Shown here one piece after another: positions 21,767 through 34,838 of a stretch of DNA of 64,000 nucleotides; position 1 is the stretch's first letter, and each line of letters opens with the position of its first letter. The stretch is from Berberis thunbergii (Eukaryota > Streptophyta > Magnoliopsida > Ranunculales > Berberidaceae). The notes beneath the pieces were generated by a model. It was not told where the DNA came from. It did not search any database and saw only the letters and a program-made list of their open reading frames with translations. Both the position numbers and the translations under genes were made by a program. The stretch lies in assembly GCA_003290165.1 (NCBI GenBank), contig QNQO01000642.1:1-64000 (forward strand), in the 5' to 3' direction.

Positions 21767-22289
21767 ATCCCCCACTTGGATTTTTAAAAACAATTTTTAT
21801 CGAGCAATCTGAAAAATATAAGATTGTGCATAAACAAAAGTGTCTTTCGACTTGAACTATTGTGTAGTGTTCATGCTTTAGATTATACTAGAGTAACTCG
21901 TAGTTTTAAACTCTATCTCTAACAGACATTACACGTACAACCTTACCAGGGTGAAGTCTAAAAAGCTCGTGCGTTACGGCCATGCACGTATATCCTAGTA
22001 TAGTGAAAGCTCTAGAAATTTGCCCACAAATTCCATAGGAAGCGGCCAAACTTCCACAATCACTTAGGTGAGTCTATCAAGAGTACTCCTGTAGCTAGGT
22101 AATCCACTCCACATAGAGTATAGACCTCATTAAGAGTTTATTAACTCATCCTACAATCGCTTCAGGAATTCATGCTTTAATCTAGGAATGAGATTGCTAT
22201 TATGTCAGCATGATTCACATCATATCATTCACGACTTGTTATTACCCATTGAACCTATTTCTTGGGATCTCCAGTCTATAGGTTGGGTT

Positions 22290-22839
22290 ACCGTCATGAA
22301 TAACTCATCAATCTAAGGGTTTTAGTCCCATTCCCTTCGATGTTTTCAAAACCTTCTCTCTAGCTAATCCTTTCGACAAAGGATCGGCCAATGTTCGCAT
22401 CAGTTTGTTCATGATCCACTCTCACAGCACCAGTAGATAGAAACTCTCTAACTGTACTGTGCTTACGACTTATTTGTCATTTCTTGCCGTTATAATAACG
22501 GTTTCGTATTTTTGCAATAGCCGCGGTACTATCGCAATGGATCAAGATAGTTGGAATCGGTCTTTCCCATAAAGGGATCTCTGCTAGCAGGTTTCTCAGC
22601 CAACCTGCTTCTTCACTAGCCGTGGCTAGTGATATCATCTCTGACTCCATCGTGGACTGTGCCAGAATGGTTTGTTTCTTCGATTTCCAAGAAACAACTC
22701 CACCAGCTATATTGAAAATATAGCCACTGGTGGCTTTGGAGTCATCTGAAAGGGTGTTCCAATCAGCATCGCTATATCCTTCAAGGACAGGGGAAAACTT
22801 CTGTAATCCGAGGTCATTAGTCCTCTTCAGGTACCTCAT
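22290..22839 (-). pseudogene. Copia pol remnant, RNase H domain
   Basis: The minus strand encodes [55 protein letters not shown] and [13 protein letters not shown], the copia-type RNase H with its conserved Asp-Ala-Asp, Glu and Asp residues. A degenerate tail (KHSTVREFL, VDHE) continues to about 22290 with stops. Reverse transcriptase, integrase and gag were not found upstream. Confidence 0.88.
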
Positions 22840-22989
22840 GACCCTTTCAATTGCATCTATAAGGCTTCTTGAAAGCTAAGGGAAACCTCCTCGACTGAAA
22901 AGACATAGTAATCGGGGCCACGGTGTTTAGAAGGTCGTTTCCGTTTACTTCTCCTAAGCTCAGATTCTATGACTTTATCAGATGCATTC

Positions 22990-25211
22990 ATCCTTATCAT
23001 AGGCACGTTATTTGAGGATGTACCCCACTATTCCCCGAAAATACCCCCACTATACCTAAAAAATAAATGAAATTTATCTTTCCATGAATAATTCCTTGAG
23101 AAACACAAAAATTCTTCTCACAAAAATCAGGATCCACAAAATTATTTTTAGCATATATAATGTTAAAAATATGCGTGTGCTTTCCATTAAGGAACTTTTG
23201 AAATTTGGTCCCTCTAACTATTATCATAAACGGGTTTAACCACTTTTTGAATGCATATTAAGTGACGGTTCTTTTGCTATCTGAAGCAGACCATGCATTC
23301 AACTGTTAAGGACCCACACAATGAGAATATCGAATAAAATACCCATTCTATTCACCTTGCTATTCTCATTTTCTTTTGAGTTCAAGGATCAACAAAGAAT
23401 ATCATTAGAATTCGTACCTTAAATTCAGCTTCTGAATCTTTTCAAACTTTGATGTAATCATCAAGCATCAATATCATCATCATGAGAACATATCATTTCC
23501 ATAAGAATTCATGTCCTCATTTGGAAGTCCGACCAACTTATGGTCTGAGCAAAATCATTTATGCAGTGACATCTAGAACAAAATTCACAGGTCGATCTGT
23601 ACACAAATGATTCCTTATAGCCTCCGTATCAAACATCAACAATAACATTAATCACAAAGTTTTTTTTCCATCAATAGTATTGAGAAATAGAAGCATACCC
23701 AATTTTCATAGATCAATTATTGTTCTCACTAAAATAGATAGAATCGTCCAAAGTGCATAACATAATTATCATAGAACTGCATACTCATTATCTAAAGAAT
23801 ATATGGGAGTAACATGCATAAATGATATTGTTCACTTCTCATGAAATGTTGAAATGGAATTTATTGATTCAGATTTCATGATATTCCGACTCAGAAAGCA
23901 TAATATATAGAGCAGCACCTTGAATTAAAATTCTATGAAATTTAACTTTAAAGCATAGTGTTCTATTCATACACAATCTCCTCTAGTTAGTCCTCCATGG
24001 TTTTAGAGTCTAGACTACATTTTACATTGTCAGCATGTGTACAAATATGTCAATCCCTAATCACCCTAGTCATAATGATAACTAATTTGATTTCACCTCC
24101 TGTCAGGGATTTAGTTGACTATGTTTTTAAAGCAGCCTTAAAAAGATTCAAAATGTTATGAACATAAGCGCTTCCAGACTCTTAGATATTATACAATCAG
24201 TCAAACGCGGTGGATATGCAAAATTAAAAACAGATGCATGCTCCATCAAGTATTTTCCTAAAAAATGTTCAAGATGTGTGAACTATGAGCATAGTTACAA
24301 TATCAATCGTCTTTCAAAATCCAAAACTATGAACATAACAAAATTTAGCATGCCAAATATTAAAAGTACACAAAGCTCTAAATCATGTGGATCTTATAAT
24401 ATATCCAATCTTTCCAAATGTTACCATGGGTTGTGTCCTTGCATAGATTCTACCATAACCAAATGATAAATAAATTGAGAAAATTGCTTCCAACCCAATT
24501 TCACAAAAAAAATAAAAAAATAAAAAAATACTACCCAAGGAAACAAGGATACATAAAAACAACAACCTAGCTCAAAACGTTATCCTGACAAACCCAACAG
24601 TATTGAATAATCACATACTTACAGGTAATGAAACCAAAATCTCCCTAAAAACACAGGGTATCATTTCAACCTAATCAATTTCATTACTTGTTCCATCTTC
24701 TTTCTATTTTTCCATAAATTATATTATGGAAAATACTAAATATCATTTAAGGGATCATTATTTCAATCTTGGTCATGGCAGAAATGAAAAGGATAATGAA
24801 AACATACCATGTATAAATTCTTTGTCGATAACAAACTTGTTTTGTTATTGACATTGGCTAGTTCTTTAACCCAACCATTCAACTAGAAATTAATCATATG
24901 AAATCACAAAATTTGACGAGAAATTCTCGTTGAGCTACTTGATAGCCTCTTATAGTTGGCAGAACTACTTTTCACATTAAACTATTCAGAAAACATGAGC
25001 ATGGTTGTAACCAAATCATTTTCAGATAGTTGAGCTTTTTTCACAATATGAATAAAACTAACATGCTTTCCTTTCAGTGCTGTAGTCATTCTACTTTCAT
25101 AGCTGTAGTCATTCTACTCTTTTAAATATTTGCTCCAAACTATAGCTGAAACTCAATCTACAACTAAAATGAAACAAAGGGGTTAAATCTTTTGTCCTGT
25201 TCAAGAGGCCA
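22990..25211. other. Copia internal region without recognisable coding sequence
   Basis: About 2.2 kb between the RNase H remnant and the primer binding site. It is AT-rich with stops in all frames, and no gag, protease, integrase or reverse transcriptase motif was found on either strand. The element is either internally replaced or very decayed. Confidence 0.5.
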
Positions 25212-25274
25212 CCTCTTATACTCTGATGCCATTGAATATACAAATAGATGTATGACTATAATTTAAAAGCATGT

Positions 25275-27078
25275 TGATATACACGTAATTATTACAAAAT
25301 ATATCCCTTAATTTATATATGTTTTTCAATTAATATATTTTATTCTAATTATTTCAATTTTTATGTTTTTGTAGGAATCTGCGCGCGTGAACGATAAAAT
25401 CGCATTAAGGCGACAATTTGAGAAAATGATTAATTTGTTGATTCTAGCAGTGGTACAAAAGAGTGGTTCACACATCTAAGCCTAACCCGAATAAGCATGG
25501 TCCACTTACTTTAACCAAGCTCAAGCCCAAGCCCAGAAAGCTAGAATCCTAAGCCCAGCCTAACAAGGAAATAGGGGAACCCTATTTAGGATTCTCTCTT
25601 GCCTTCTCTTTGGAGACTCCTCTTCTTCCACGTTTTCTAGTCCCCTCTCTTTTCCAGCCACCATCACCACCTCCATTGGGGTAGAGACAGAGCTCTCTCG
25701 CCACTAACCAATCACCACCTCGCCACTAACCGTCCTCGCCACCGTCCAAGACACGCACTCCGTCCCTGTCTTTCCTTCACCTCACCACCGTTCAGCATCC
25801 TCCATCACGAACCTACCTCGCACGCCACCACCGCTCGCAGCAGAAACAGGGAGTACCTCCCTGTTTCGCCGCCCTGTTTCTTTGTTCCACTCTCTCCCGT
25901 TTTCACTCTTTCCATCTCTCTCCCTGTTCCATCTCACTCCACCACCACCGCGACCGAATCACCACCCTCCTTTAGAGCCACCACCACCACGACAGACTCG
26001 CCACCACCTCGACAGGGCACCTCCCTATTTCGCTCCCTGTTCCTCGTCTTCCTTTGGGCTTTTTGTTGTTATCCCTGTTCCCTCACCCTCTCTCTTTGTT
26101 CTTGCAGGCACCGGAGCTGGTTGGGAGGAGAGAACGCTCGCAAGGAGCGGAGAATAGCGGCGGAGCAGGGGGCGGTGCGCTGGAGACGAAGGCTGAACCA
26201 GAGGCGCGAATTCGGGCGGGAGAAATTTTTTTTTCAGTTTTGAAAAATAGTTTTGGCTATTGACACCCCGAGAACTTGTAAGAGCCACCACAGAGTCTTT
26301 TTAGCTCTTTTTCTCGGGATTCATGCGCGTACAGGAAGTGATGGATTCCTCCTCCACTGATGCTGTGACCACCACCACCATGAGAGAGGTGAACTCCTAG
26401 ATGTAACGCACTAAATTAGCATTTGATTCGCTTTAAGTTTTCACGATGAATAATGATGTTTAATGATTATCACTTTTATTTAATATAAAAATTTATGTTA
26501 TTTCAGTGAGAAGGATACCATAGATTTCTTCGTAGATTTGTATTATTCCGGTGATTATCTTTTTTTCTCCATATAAGCTTAGTCACGCTTTTCTTATGTG
26601 TGGAATGTTTAAGAATTAATTGATTCCGGTAGGTTAGTTATATGTGATCGTCATTTATTACGATATTGTCTCCGGATATATCGTAAGTTTAGGATATCAC
26701 ATATGACAAACCTTTGTGTTTTTTTTTTCAGAAAAAGTGAAATCTTAAATTCATTTACATTAGGGTATATTAATGCATAAAAGATTAATTTTCCGATTAC
26801 GTCGTTTGGGATGTGAAACACGTAGTTGAGTCATCATAGCGAATCAATACTAGTTGGCGCGTGAAGTCTAGGAGGGATTCTTGGAACCTTGTGATTTTTC
26901 CAAACTTAATTTTCATTAAATTCAATTCAATTTCGTATTTTAAATTTGTTAGAATTTATTAGCTTTAGTTTCGCATAGTTTGTTTTCCTTAACCTTATTT
27001 TGTAGATCGTTTTTCCTCGTGGGATCGACACCCCATTCTTTACTGCAATTGACCGCGTGTATTGTTTGGGCGTAATCA
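25275..27078 (+). repeat. Athila-type left LTR
   Basis: Starts TGATATACACG and ends GGCGTAATCA. Compared with the right LTR it lacks a block of about 50 bp and one of about 27 bp, and has a few small extra stretches. Confidence 0.92.
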
Positions 27079-27083
27079 AATTT

Positions 27084-27101
27084 TGGCGTCGTTGCCGGGG
27101 A
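27084..27101 (+). other. Primer binding site, tRNA-Asp type
   Basis: TGGCGTCGTTGCCGGGGA lies five bases after the LTR. It is complementary, with one mismatch, to the 3' end of plant tRNA-Asp (ending CCCCGGCAACGGCGCCA), the primer used by Athila relatives. Confidence 0.85.
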
Positions 27102-27283
27102 ACAAGCGTCATTCTACAAGGAATGTTTCGGGTATTATCTTTCTTGCTCATTTTTCATTTTATTTTATTTTATTTTATTTTTTAGGTTTTAGGTCCAGTT
27201 TAATTTTTTTATCTTTATCTTTATTTTTATTTTATTTTATTTCTAAAAAAATTTAAAAATTTTAAAAAAAAAACATTGGGGGA

Positions 27284-28370
27284 GTGAGTTGGAATAGAGA
27301 CCACGTTGGGAGACTAATTAGGGTCCCAAATTTAGAACACCCACAAATTCATATTGAGGCCAAATTAAGTCCTACTTCTAACACCATGAGTAATCACGAA
27401 GATGACCATGTTCGGTCGCTAAAGGACTATCTCCACCCCACGCGCACTGCTACTCCATCATGTATCATGTTTGCACCAAGTACACCAAAGCTAGATTTTA
27501 AGCCGGGTATGATACAATTATTACCCACTTTCCATGGCCTAGAGAGTGAGAATCCTTATGTTCATATTAGGGAATTCGAGGAAGTTGTGGCCACCTTTCA
27601 CAACAAAGTTGAGGCTGTAGACTCGGTTAGACTAAGGTTTTTTCCTTTTTCCCTTAATAAAAAAACGAAGAGTTGGCTATACTCTTTGCGACCAAGGTCT
27701 ATAGGTTCGTGGGAGGAGATGACCCAAGCATTTTTTAATAAATACTTTCCTCACCACAAAACCAACGGTCTAAAGAGACAGATTTCTACCTTCACCCAAA
27801 AGAATAGCGAGACATTATACCATGGGTATGAGAGTTGGCGCTTAGTTAGTTATTTTTATGAGGGGCTCACCAGTAGATAACGTCAGTTCGTTGAGATGAT
27901 GTGTAATGGAGAGTTTTTGCAAAAAGACCCTGACGAGGCCATTGAGTACCTGAATGACTTAGCTGAAAAGGCCCACACTTGGACTGGTCCAAATGATACT
28001 GAGAGCACAGATAGAACACGCCCAGCTGGAGTTTACCAACTTAGGGAAGAGGATAGCCTTAGAGCCCAACTTGATAGAGTAACTAGGGAGTTAGAAGCAC
28101 TTAAGACCAAGGATGGTAAGCCCACACATACTGTTGCCAGAGTTGAGCTACATGACGCCTGTTTTATATGCGGGGGAGTTGAACACTTCGCACAGGATTG
28201 CCCAACCTTGACTGAGATGAGAGAGGTTTATGAGGAACAATGTAACGCCTTAGGGATGTACAAGAAGCCTTATTCACCATTCTCTAACACTTACAATTCT
28301 GGCTGGAGAGATCACCCTAACTTTAGTTGGAGGTCTAAGGCCGACCAACCTACACACTCATAGGCACAAC
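27284..28370 (+). pseudogene. Athila-type gag, broken by a stop
   Basis: The gag core contains FKPGMIQLLPTFHGLESENP and a capsid-like region, then a CCHC zinc knuckle CFICGGVEHFAQDC near 28168-28210. One premature TAA at about 27878 and a TAG at about 28361 interrupt the single frame. A frameshift near 28480 separates gag from the protease/RT frame. Confidence 0.85.
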
Positions 28371-28488
28371 CACCTAGATCATACCCTGCACCTCCATACA
28401 ATGCACAATCTAACAGAAGTTCCTTATCCGACACACTGCATGCATTTATAGAGGCACAAGGTAAAACTAATAAAAATTTGAGGTTGCA

Positions 28489-31400
28489 TTGACACAGTTG
28501 GCAGAGGAGAACAAGGAGATAAAAAGCCAAATAACCAAGCTGACAAGTTCATTAACAGTACAAGCTCGGGGCCAATTTTCGTCACAGCCTCAAGCAAATC
28601 CGAAGGGACAACTTATGGCACAAACCTCTACTTCAGACTCTCAGAATGTCAAAGAGGTTAATGCCATCACTACTTGGAGTGGTAAGATCTTAGATGGGTC
28701 AATCTCGTCCATGACTATAGGCACCTCCCCAAGTGCAAAGGAGAGCATCCCTGAGGATGAGCCCAACAAGAACATTCCAGTTTCAGTTGCTTTTCCTCAA
28801 GCACTACGACCTACTGGAAAGAAATCGGAAATGCATGGTGAGATTCTAGAACATTTGAAACAGGTTAAAATTAACTTACCTTTGCTGCATGTGATTAAAC
28901 AGGTACCAACTTATGCGAGGATCATCAAGGACTTATGCACTATCAAAAGGAAACATCATGTCAAGAAGACTGCCTTCTTGACAGAACAGGTAAGTGCAGT
29001 GATTGAGCAGAGGACACCACCCAAGTACAAAGATCCAGGGTGTCCTACAGTCACCTGCCAGATTGGGACTCATGAGTTCGGCCAAGCCTTGTTGGATTTA
29101 GGGGCAAGTGTAAATCTGATGCCATATTCTATTTACTTGCAACTGGGTCTAGGAGAGATTAAACCCACATCCGTGGTTCTGCAATTGGCCGATAGATCAA
29201 TTAAGAAGCCAAGAGGAATAGTCGAGGATGTCTTGCTTCAGATTGATAAGTTTTACTATCCTGTCGACTTTCTTATTTTAGATACTCATTCTGTGGTTAA
29301 TATGGAGTCTACAGTTCCGATTATTTTAGGTAGACATTTTCTTGCCACAGCTAACGCTCTTATCAATTGCAGGAACGGTCTAATGAAGCTGTCTTTTGGG
29401 AACATGACTCTGGAGGTCAACATATTCAATATTAGCAAGCAACCACGTGATGATGATGAGTGTCATCATACCTACATGATAGACACGCTGATATCAGAGG
29501 ACGCGCTCCTGAGAGCAGATTCTGAAACCTTAGAGTACCTCCTTTCTATTTTCGATTTTGAGAATTCACTTTATCCTGATAATGCTTTTGATATTGTTGT
29601 TGTTTCAGGGTTAAAGGATAAAAGAGGGCGACAATGGCAACCATGCTTTGAGGAGTTGCCAAAGGAAAGACAGAAACCACAACCATCCACAGTGGAAACT
29701 CCGAAAGTTGACCTAGCTCCAATGCCCGAGGGACTTAAACATGCGTTCCTTGGACCAGGTGATACCTTTCCTATTATTATTTCTTCCGTGCTTGATAGCT
29801 CACAAGAAGAAGAATTGATTAATATGTTACGTGAGCACAAATCTGCACTAGGTTGGACTATAGCTGACATTAAAGGTATTAGCCCCTTAATATGTTCCCA
29901 TAGGATCCACTTAGAAGAAGGAGCTAACCCCCGTAGAGATCCTCAAAGACGACTCAACCCTACTATGAAAGAGGCCGTGAAAAAGGAAGTTTTAAAATTG
30001 TTAGATGCAGGCATCATTTATCCCATCTCTGATAGCAAGTGGGTTAGTCCAACTCAAGTAGTTCCCAAGAAATCGGGCATACCTGTGGTGCCTAATGATG
30101 AGGGGGTGATTGTTCCTACTAAGGTAGTTACAGGGTGGCGCATGTGCATTGATTATAGGAAACTTAATTTTGCCACCCGCAAGGATCACTTCCCACTTCC
30201 ATTCATAGAACAAATCTTAGAGCGAGTAGCTGGTCATTTTTTTATTGCTTTCTAGATGGTTATTCAGGATATTATCAGATTGAGATTGCATTAGAGGATT
30301 AGGATAAGATTACTTTCACATGTCCTTTTGGTACTTATGCTTTTCGGCGTATGCCATTTGGTTTGTGTAATGCACCGGCTACTTTTCAGCGATGCGTGAT
30401 GAGTATTTTTAGTGACATGGTTGAAAAATGTATGGAAGTTTTCATGGATGATTTGACTGTTTTTGGTAATTCCTTTGATTCATGTTTACTTCACTTGAAG
30501 GCTGTTTTAAGTAGATGTGAAGAGAAGGGTCTGGTGTTTAATTGGGAAAAATGTCATTTCATGGTTTCCTATGGAATAGTTCTGGGACACATAGTTTCTA
30601 ATAAAGGGATCGAGGTAGATAAAGCTAAAATTGAATTGATTTCTAAACTACCTACACCTAAAAGTGTCAAGGATGTGAGATCCTTTCTAGGGCACGCGGG
30701 TTTTTATAGGAGGTTCATACATAATTTTTCTGCCATCTCTAGACCATTAAGCAACCTCCTAGTCAAAGATGTCGTGTTCCAATGGACACAAGAGTGTGAG
30801 GACGCCTTCCGAACACTCATTGATAGGCTCACCTCTGCCCCCATCATGCAGCCACCAGATTGGACTTTACCATTTGAGATAATGTGTGATGCAAACAATT
30901 ATGCTGTGGGGGCAGTCTTGGGACAACGAAGGGAAGGGAAGCCATTTGTTGTTTACTATGCTAGTCGAACACTTAATGATGCTCAAAAGAATTATTCGAC
31001 TACTGAAAAAGAGTTGCTAGCTGTAGTTTTTGCTTTAGATAAATTTCGTGCTTATTTGATTGGTACACCTATCACTGTTTTTACTGACCATGCAGCTCTT
31101 AAGTTCCTTCTTTCTAAAAAGGATGCTAAGGCAAGATTGATTAGGTGGATTTTATTTTTGCAGGAATTTGATCTAACTATAAAGGATAAGAAGGGGTTCG
31201 AGAATGTTGTGGCGGATCACTTGTCTCGTTTGGAGTTCAGTGACTCTGCCAATGGCCCACCCATCTGTGATGACTTCCCTGATGAACACCTATTCGCCGT
31301 TACTCAGGTACCATGGTATGCACACATTGTTAATTACTTGGTTTCCGGCGAAGTTCCATCATCATGGAGTGCTCAAGATAAGCGCAAATTTTTGGTCGAG

Positions 31401-32601
31401 GTAAGAAATTTTTATTGGGATGATCCTTATTTATATAAGTATTGCCCGACCAAATCATGATGCATTGTATCCATGAAGGTGAAATTGACAGTGTTTTACA
31501 TTTTTGTCATAGTGCAGCTTGTGGAGGCCATTTTTCTATGAAAAAGACCGCTACAAAATTTTTATAGTCTGGATTATATTGGCCTACTTTGTTTAAGGAC
31601 ACTAACAATTATTGTCGTTCTTGTGATAGATGCCAGAAGTTGGGTGCATTGTCCTCGAGACACATGATGCCCCTTAACCCCATCCTAGTCATTGAGATAT
31701 TTGATTGTTGGGGGATTGATTTTATGGGACCTTTTCCACCTTCCTTTGGATATTTTTATATTTTGCTTGCAGTGGACTATGTGTCCAAATGGGTTGAGGC
31801 TGTGGCGTGCCGACACAATGACAACAATACTGTTGTCAAGTTTATCAAATAACACATTCTATCCCGTTTCGGTACACCACGAGCCATTATTAGTGATCAG
31901 GGGACTCATTTCTGTAATCGCTCTTTTGAAGCTTTGATGCGCAGGTATGGAGTTCATCACAAGGTTGCCAATGCCTATCATCCGCAAACAAATGGCCAAG
32001 CTGAGTTGGCCAATCGAGAAGTAAAACAAATCTTGGAGAAGATGGTGAATCCTGATAGGAAGGATTGGTCCTTGCGCCTTCCTGATGCACTTTGGGCCTA
32101 CCGTACCGCTTATAAGACAATTCTCGGATGTCTCCATATCGATTTATATATGGAAAAGCATGTCATTTACCTTTTGAGTTAGAACATCGCGCTTATTGGG
32201 CCGTGAAAAGCACTAACTTTGATCTCAATGATGCAGGTATTCAGCGAAAACTTCAGTTGGCTGAAATTGAGGAGTTGCGGAATGATGCCTATGACAATTC
32301 CCGAATATACAAGGCGAAGATGAAAACAGCTCATGATAAGCAAATTCTGAGGAAACATTTCGAGCCCAACCAACGAGTCTATCTCTATGACTCACGCCTT
32401 CATCTTCATCCTGGCAAGCTAAAATCGAGATGGACGGGCCCATTCATGGTAAAACAAGTTTTTCCCTATGGATCCATAGAAGTTGAAGATCCAACAGATG
32501 GGAGAGTATTTAGAGTCAATGGGCAACGTTTGAAGCATTATGTGGAGCGAGTAGAGGTGCCAGAAGAGATCTTTCTAGTTGCCCCTGTCTACTTGATTTG
32601 A
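28489..32601 (+). pseudogene. Athila-type pol (protease, RT, RNase H, integrase), multiply broken
   Basis: Order along the strand: protease with LLDLGASVNLMP (about 29090), reverse transcriptase with WRMCIDYRKLN (about 30140) and MPFGLCNAPATF plus the FMDD catalytic pair (about 30350-30460), RNase H with CDANNYAVGAVLGQR (about 30885) and a YSTTEKELLAVVFA block, integrase zinc region CDRCQKLG (about 31622), core WGIDFMGPFP and [10 protein letters not shown] (about 31980), then a basic C-terminus to 32601. Lesions: a T-run frameshift and stop at about 30236-30255, a TAG at about 30300, and stops near 31458, 31568, 31850 and 32180. The copy cannot make a full polyprotein. Confidence 0.9.
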
Positions 32602-34838
32602 TGTTTTCTACCCTATCGTTAGTTTAGGTTTTTATTTTTATTTTTATTTTTATTTTTATTTTTCATTTATTATTATTATTATTATTATTTTAGTTTAGTT
32701 TAGGTTGTTGCTTTTATGTTTTTCTTTTAGTGTTTCAGGTTATTTTAGGTGTTGCTATTGGAGTCACTTGGAGCTCTTCATCCCATATGTTCCTTTCTCC
32801 CGTCGGTATGAATTTCTTATATTTTGGTGACTGTGAGGACATTGTCTATTTGAAATTGGTAAAGCTTCACCATGGTAATATCAATCTAACCCTCCTATTT
32901 TCTTTTGCCTTGATTTGTCATGATTATTATTTTATACATTGAGGACAATGTTTGGTTTAGGTTTGGGGGTGTGGTTTATTAGATTTTTTATGCAATTTTA
33001 AAAAATCTTTGAGTTTAAAACGTATTTTACAATTAAACCGAGTCATTTTTGTGTTCTACTCAATCTCCATTGAATACTTAGATGATTATGGTAATTGTGT
33101 AAAATCTTCTTGAAAATGCATTTGAAATCCGAACTCTTGGTGAATAAAAAAAAAAGAGGTTTTGAGTTCTTTTCAATTTTTAGAGAATATTTTTTTGTTG
33201 CCTTTAATTTTGAGAAAACACATACTAGCACGTGTCACATAGTTATATTATTGGAAAACATGATATTTGATATTATCCTTATGTTAGATGTATTTCGTGA
33301 GACTTTTCAACTCGACTATTCATGCACTATAAGCCAAGTCAACATGATTTGAAGTTGATTAGTGAGGTATTGAACTAGAAAACCTTAGAATAATAGTGGA
33401 GACATAACCCTTGTGAGTTTTGAGCCATTCTTTATTTCTTGAGGGTTATTAATTACACTCTGATTTTTCTTGAGTCTGCATTATTTCGTTGATGATCTCA
33501 TTATTCTTGATTTTCTTATTGATTGCTTTAAGAATGACACAAAAATTGAATCTTTACACTAGAACTTCTTGCTTTAATTAGTTGAGATATCCTAGTACTA
33601 ACTAGAACTTATGAAGTGATATAGGCATTTTTTTTTTCCTTTAAACCATTTTTAGCCTTTTTAGCCTACCCAATAATAAATATCCATTTGTAGCCCTTTG
33701 AGTCTTTATATAGCATTTTCTTTGTGATCCCCATTCCCAATACCTACTCCAATCAAGGAGTAATACCTTTATTATTTTATCCTTACCCAATTTTCTGAGA
33801 ATGTATCCGGTGAGATATATTTATGGAATGGGCAAATAGAAAAAAAAAATACATTTCATGCGCCCTCGAAGTAAAAGTGTTGGATTGTATCAATGGGAAA
33901 AAGCATGTCAAAAAAAAAAGAAAAAGTGATTGAAGAAGAAAATAATGAAGAAAAAGTTAATGGTGTACAACATTGATTTGTTCTTCAATGCCCTATGTTT
34001 TATTCAAGGGTGTATCCATTCTCAGAAAATCTCTGTATCCTTTTTGTCCATTATTGTTTGCCATAATCCAAGCCCCAATACAACCTAGTAAAGACCTGAT
34101 TGATCTTAAGTGAAAGTTAGCTTAATAGATGTGGAGATTGAATAGGCAAGAACTATAGTGTTTGGTTCAACATTCTCAAAAGTAATCAATATTCCGGTCC
34201 ATGAGATCATATTCATTTCACTCTTTGAAAATTTCGTTTTTCATGATAATTATATGTGAGACGTTTTTATTTTTCATAGTATATTCTTTTCCTCACATAT
34301 AAATTGAGTGCCTAATCTCTGAGCGTTTCATTTCTGAGCGACATGAGAGAATTGTAGTCGAAACGTCTTTTCTAAAGGTTATCTTGTCACATCTTTACTA
34401 TGAGATGAAGAGTTATGTTGATAAGGCTCCTCACACACACACTTCGAGTTGAGAATGATTATGAAATTCATTTAACCTTTAGATACCGTTAAATTATTGT
34501 ACTCTATTGATATACTTTTGTGACATTATTAGTTTGTTGTTTTTCTTGAATTATAAGCAATCAAAAAAATACTCTAAGGGAAATAAAAGGGAATGTTCAT
34601 ATGTTTTGCATTATGTTTTTAGAAAATAGATTTTGTATTATTGAGTCAGTAATGTTTGGGGTAACATTTCTGGAAACCCTCACGAGACTATAACTCGTCC
34701 TCTAGAGGTAATCTAGAGGTTCAAAGCCTTGTTGCACGTTAAGGTAAGTGCAACCATGATTCCTACGAAAGTGAGTTAGGATTTTATTCATTATTTTGTT
34801 TTGCTCGAGGACTAGCAAAATATAGGTTTGGGGGTGTT
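32602..34838. other. Athila-type element, region between pol and right LTR
   Basis: About 2.2 kb without recognisable coding sequence. It starts with T-rich and (ATT)n tracts and repeats the phrase TTTAGGTTTGGGGGTGT near 32957 and 34825, the latter being the true polypurine tract. Athila elements often hold an env-like frame here; I see no signal peptide plus membrane-anchor frame, so it is absent or decayed. Confidence 0.6.

Noticed and set aside
25882..26291. Open frames of about 90 codons conserved between 25882-26291 and 35461-35886
   Set aside because: They lie inside the two LTR copies of the Athila-type element, so conservation simply reflects recent LTR identity. Composition is low-complexity Pro/Ser/His or Arg/Glu with no family match.
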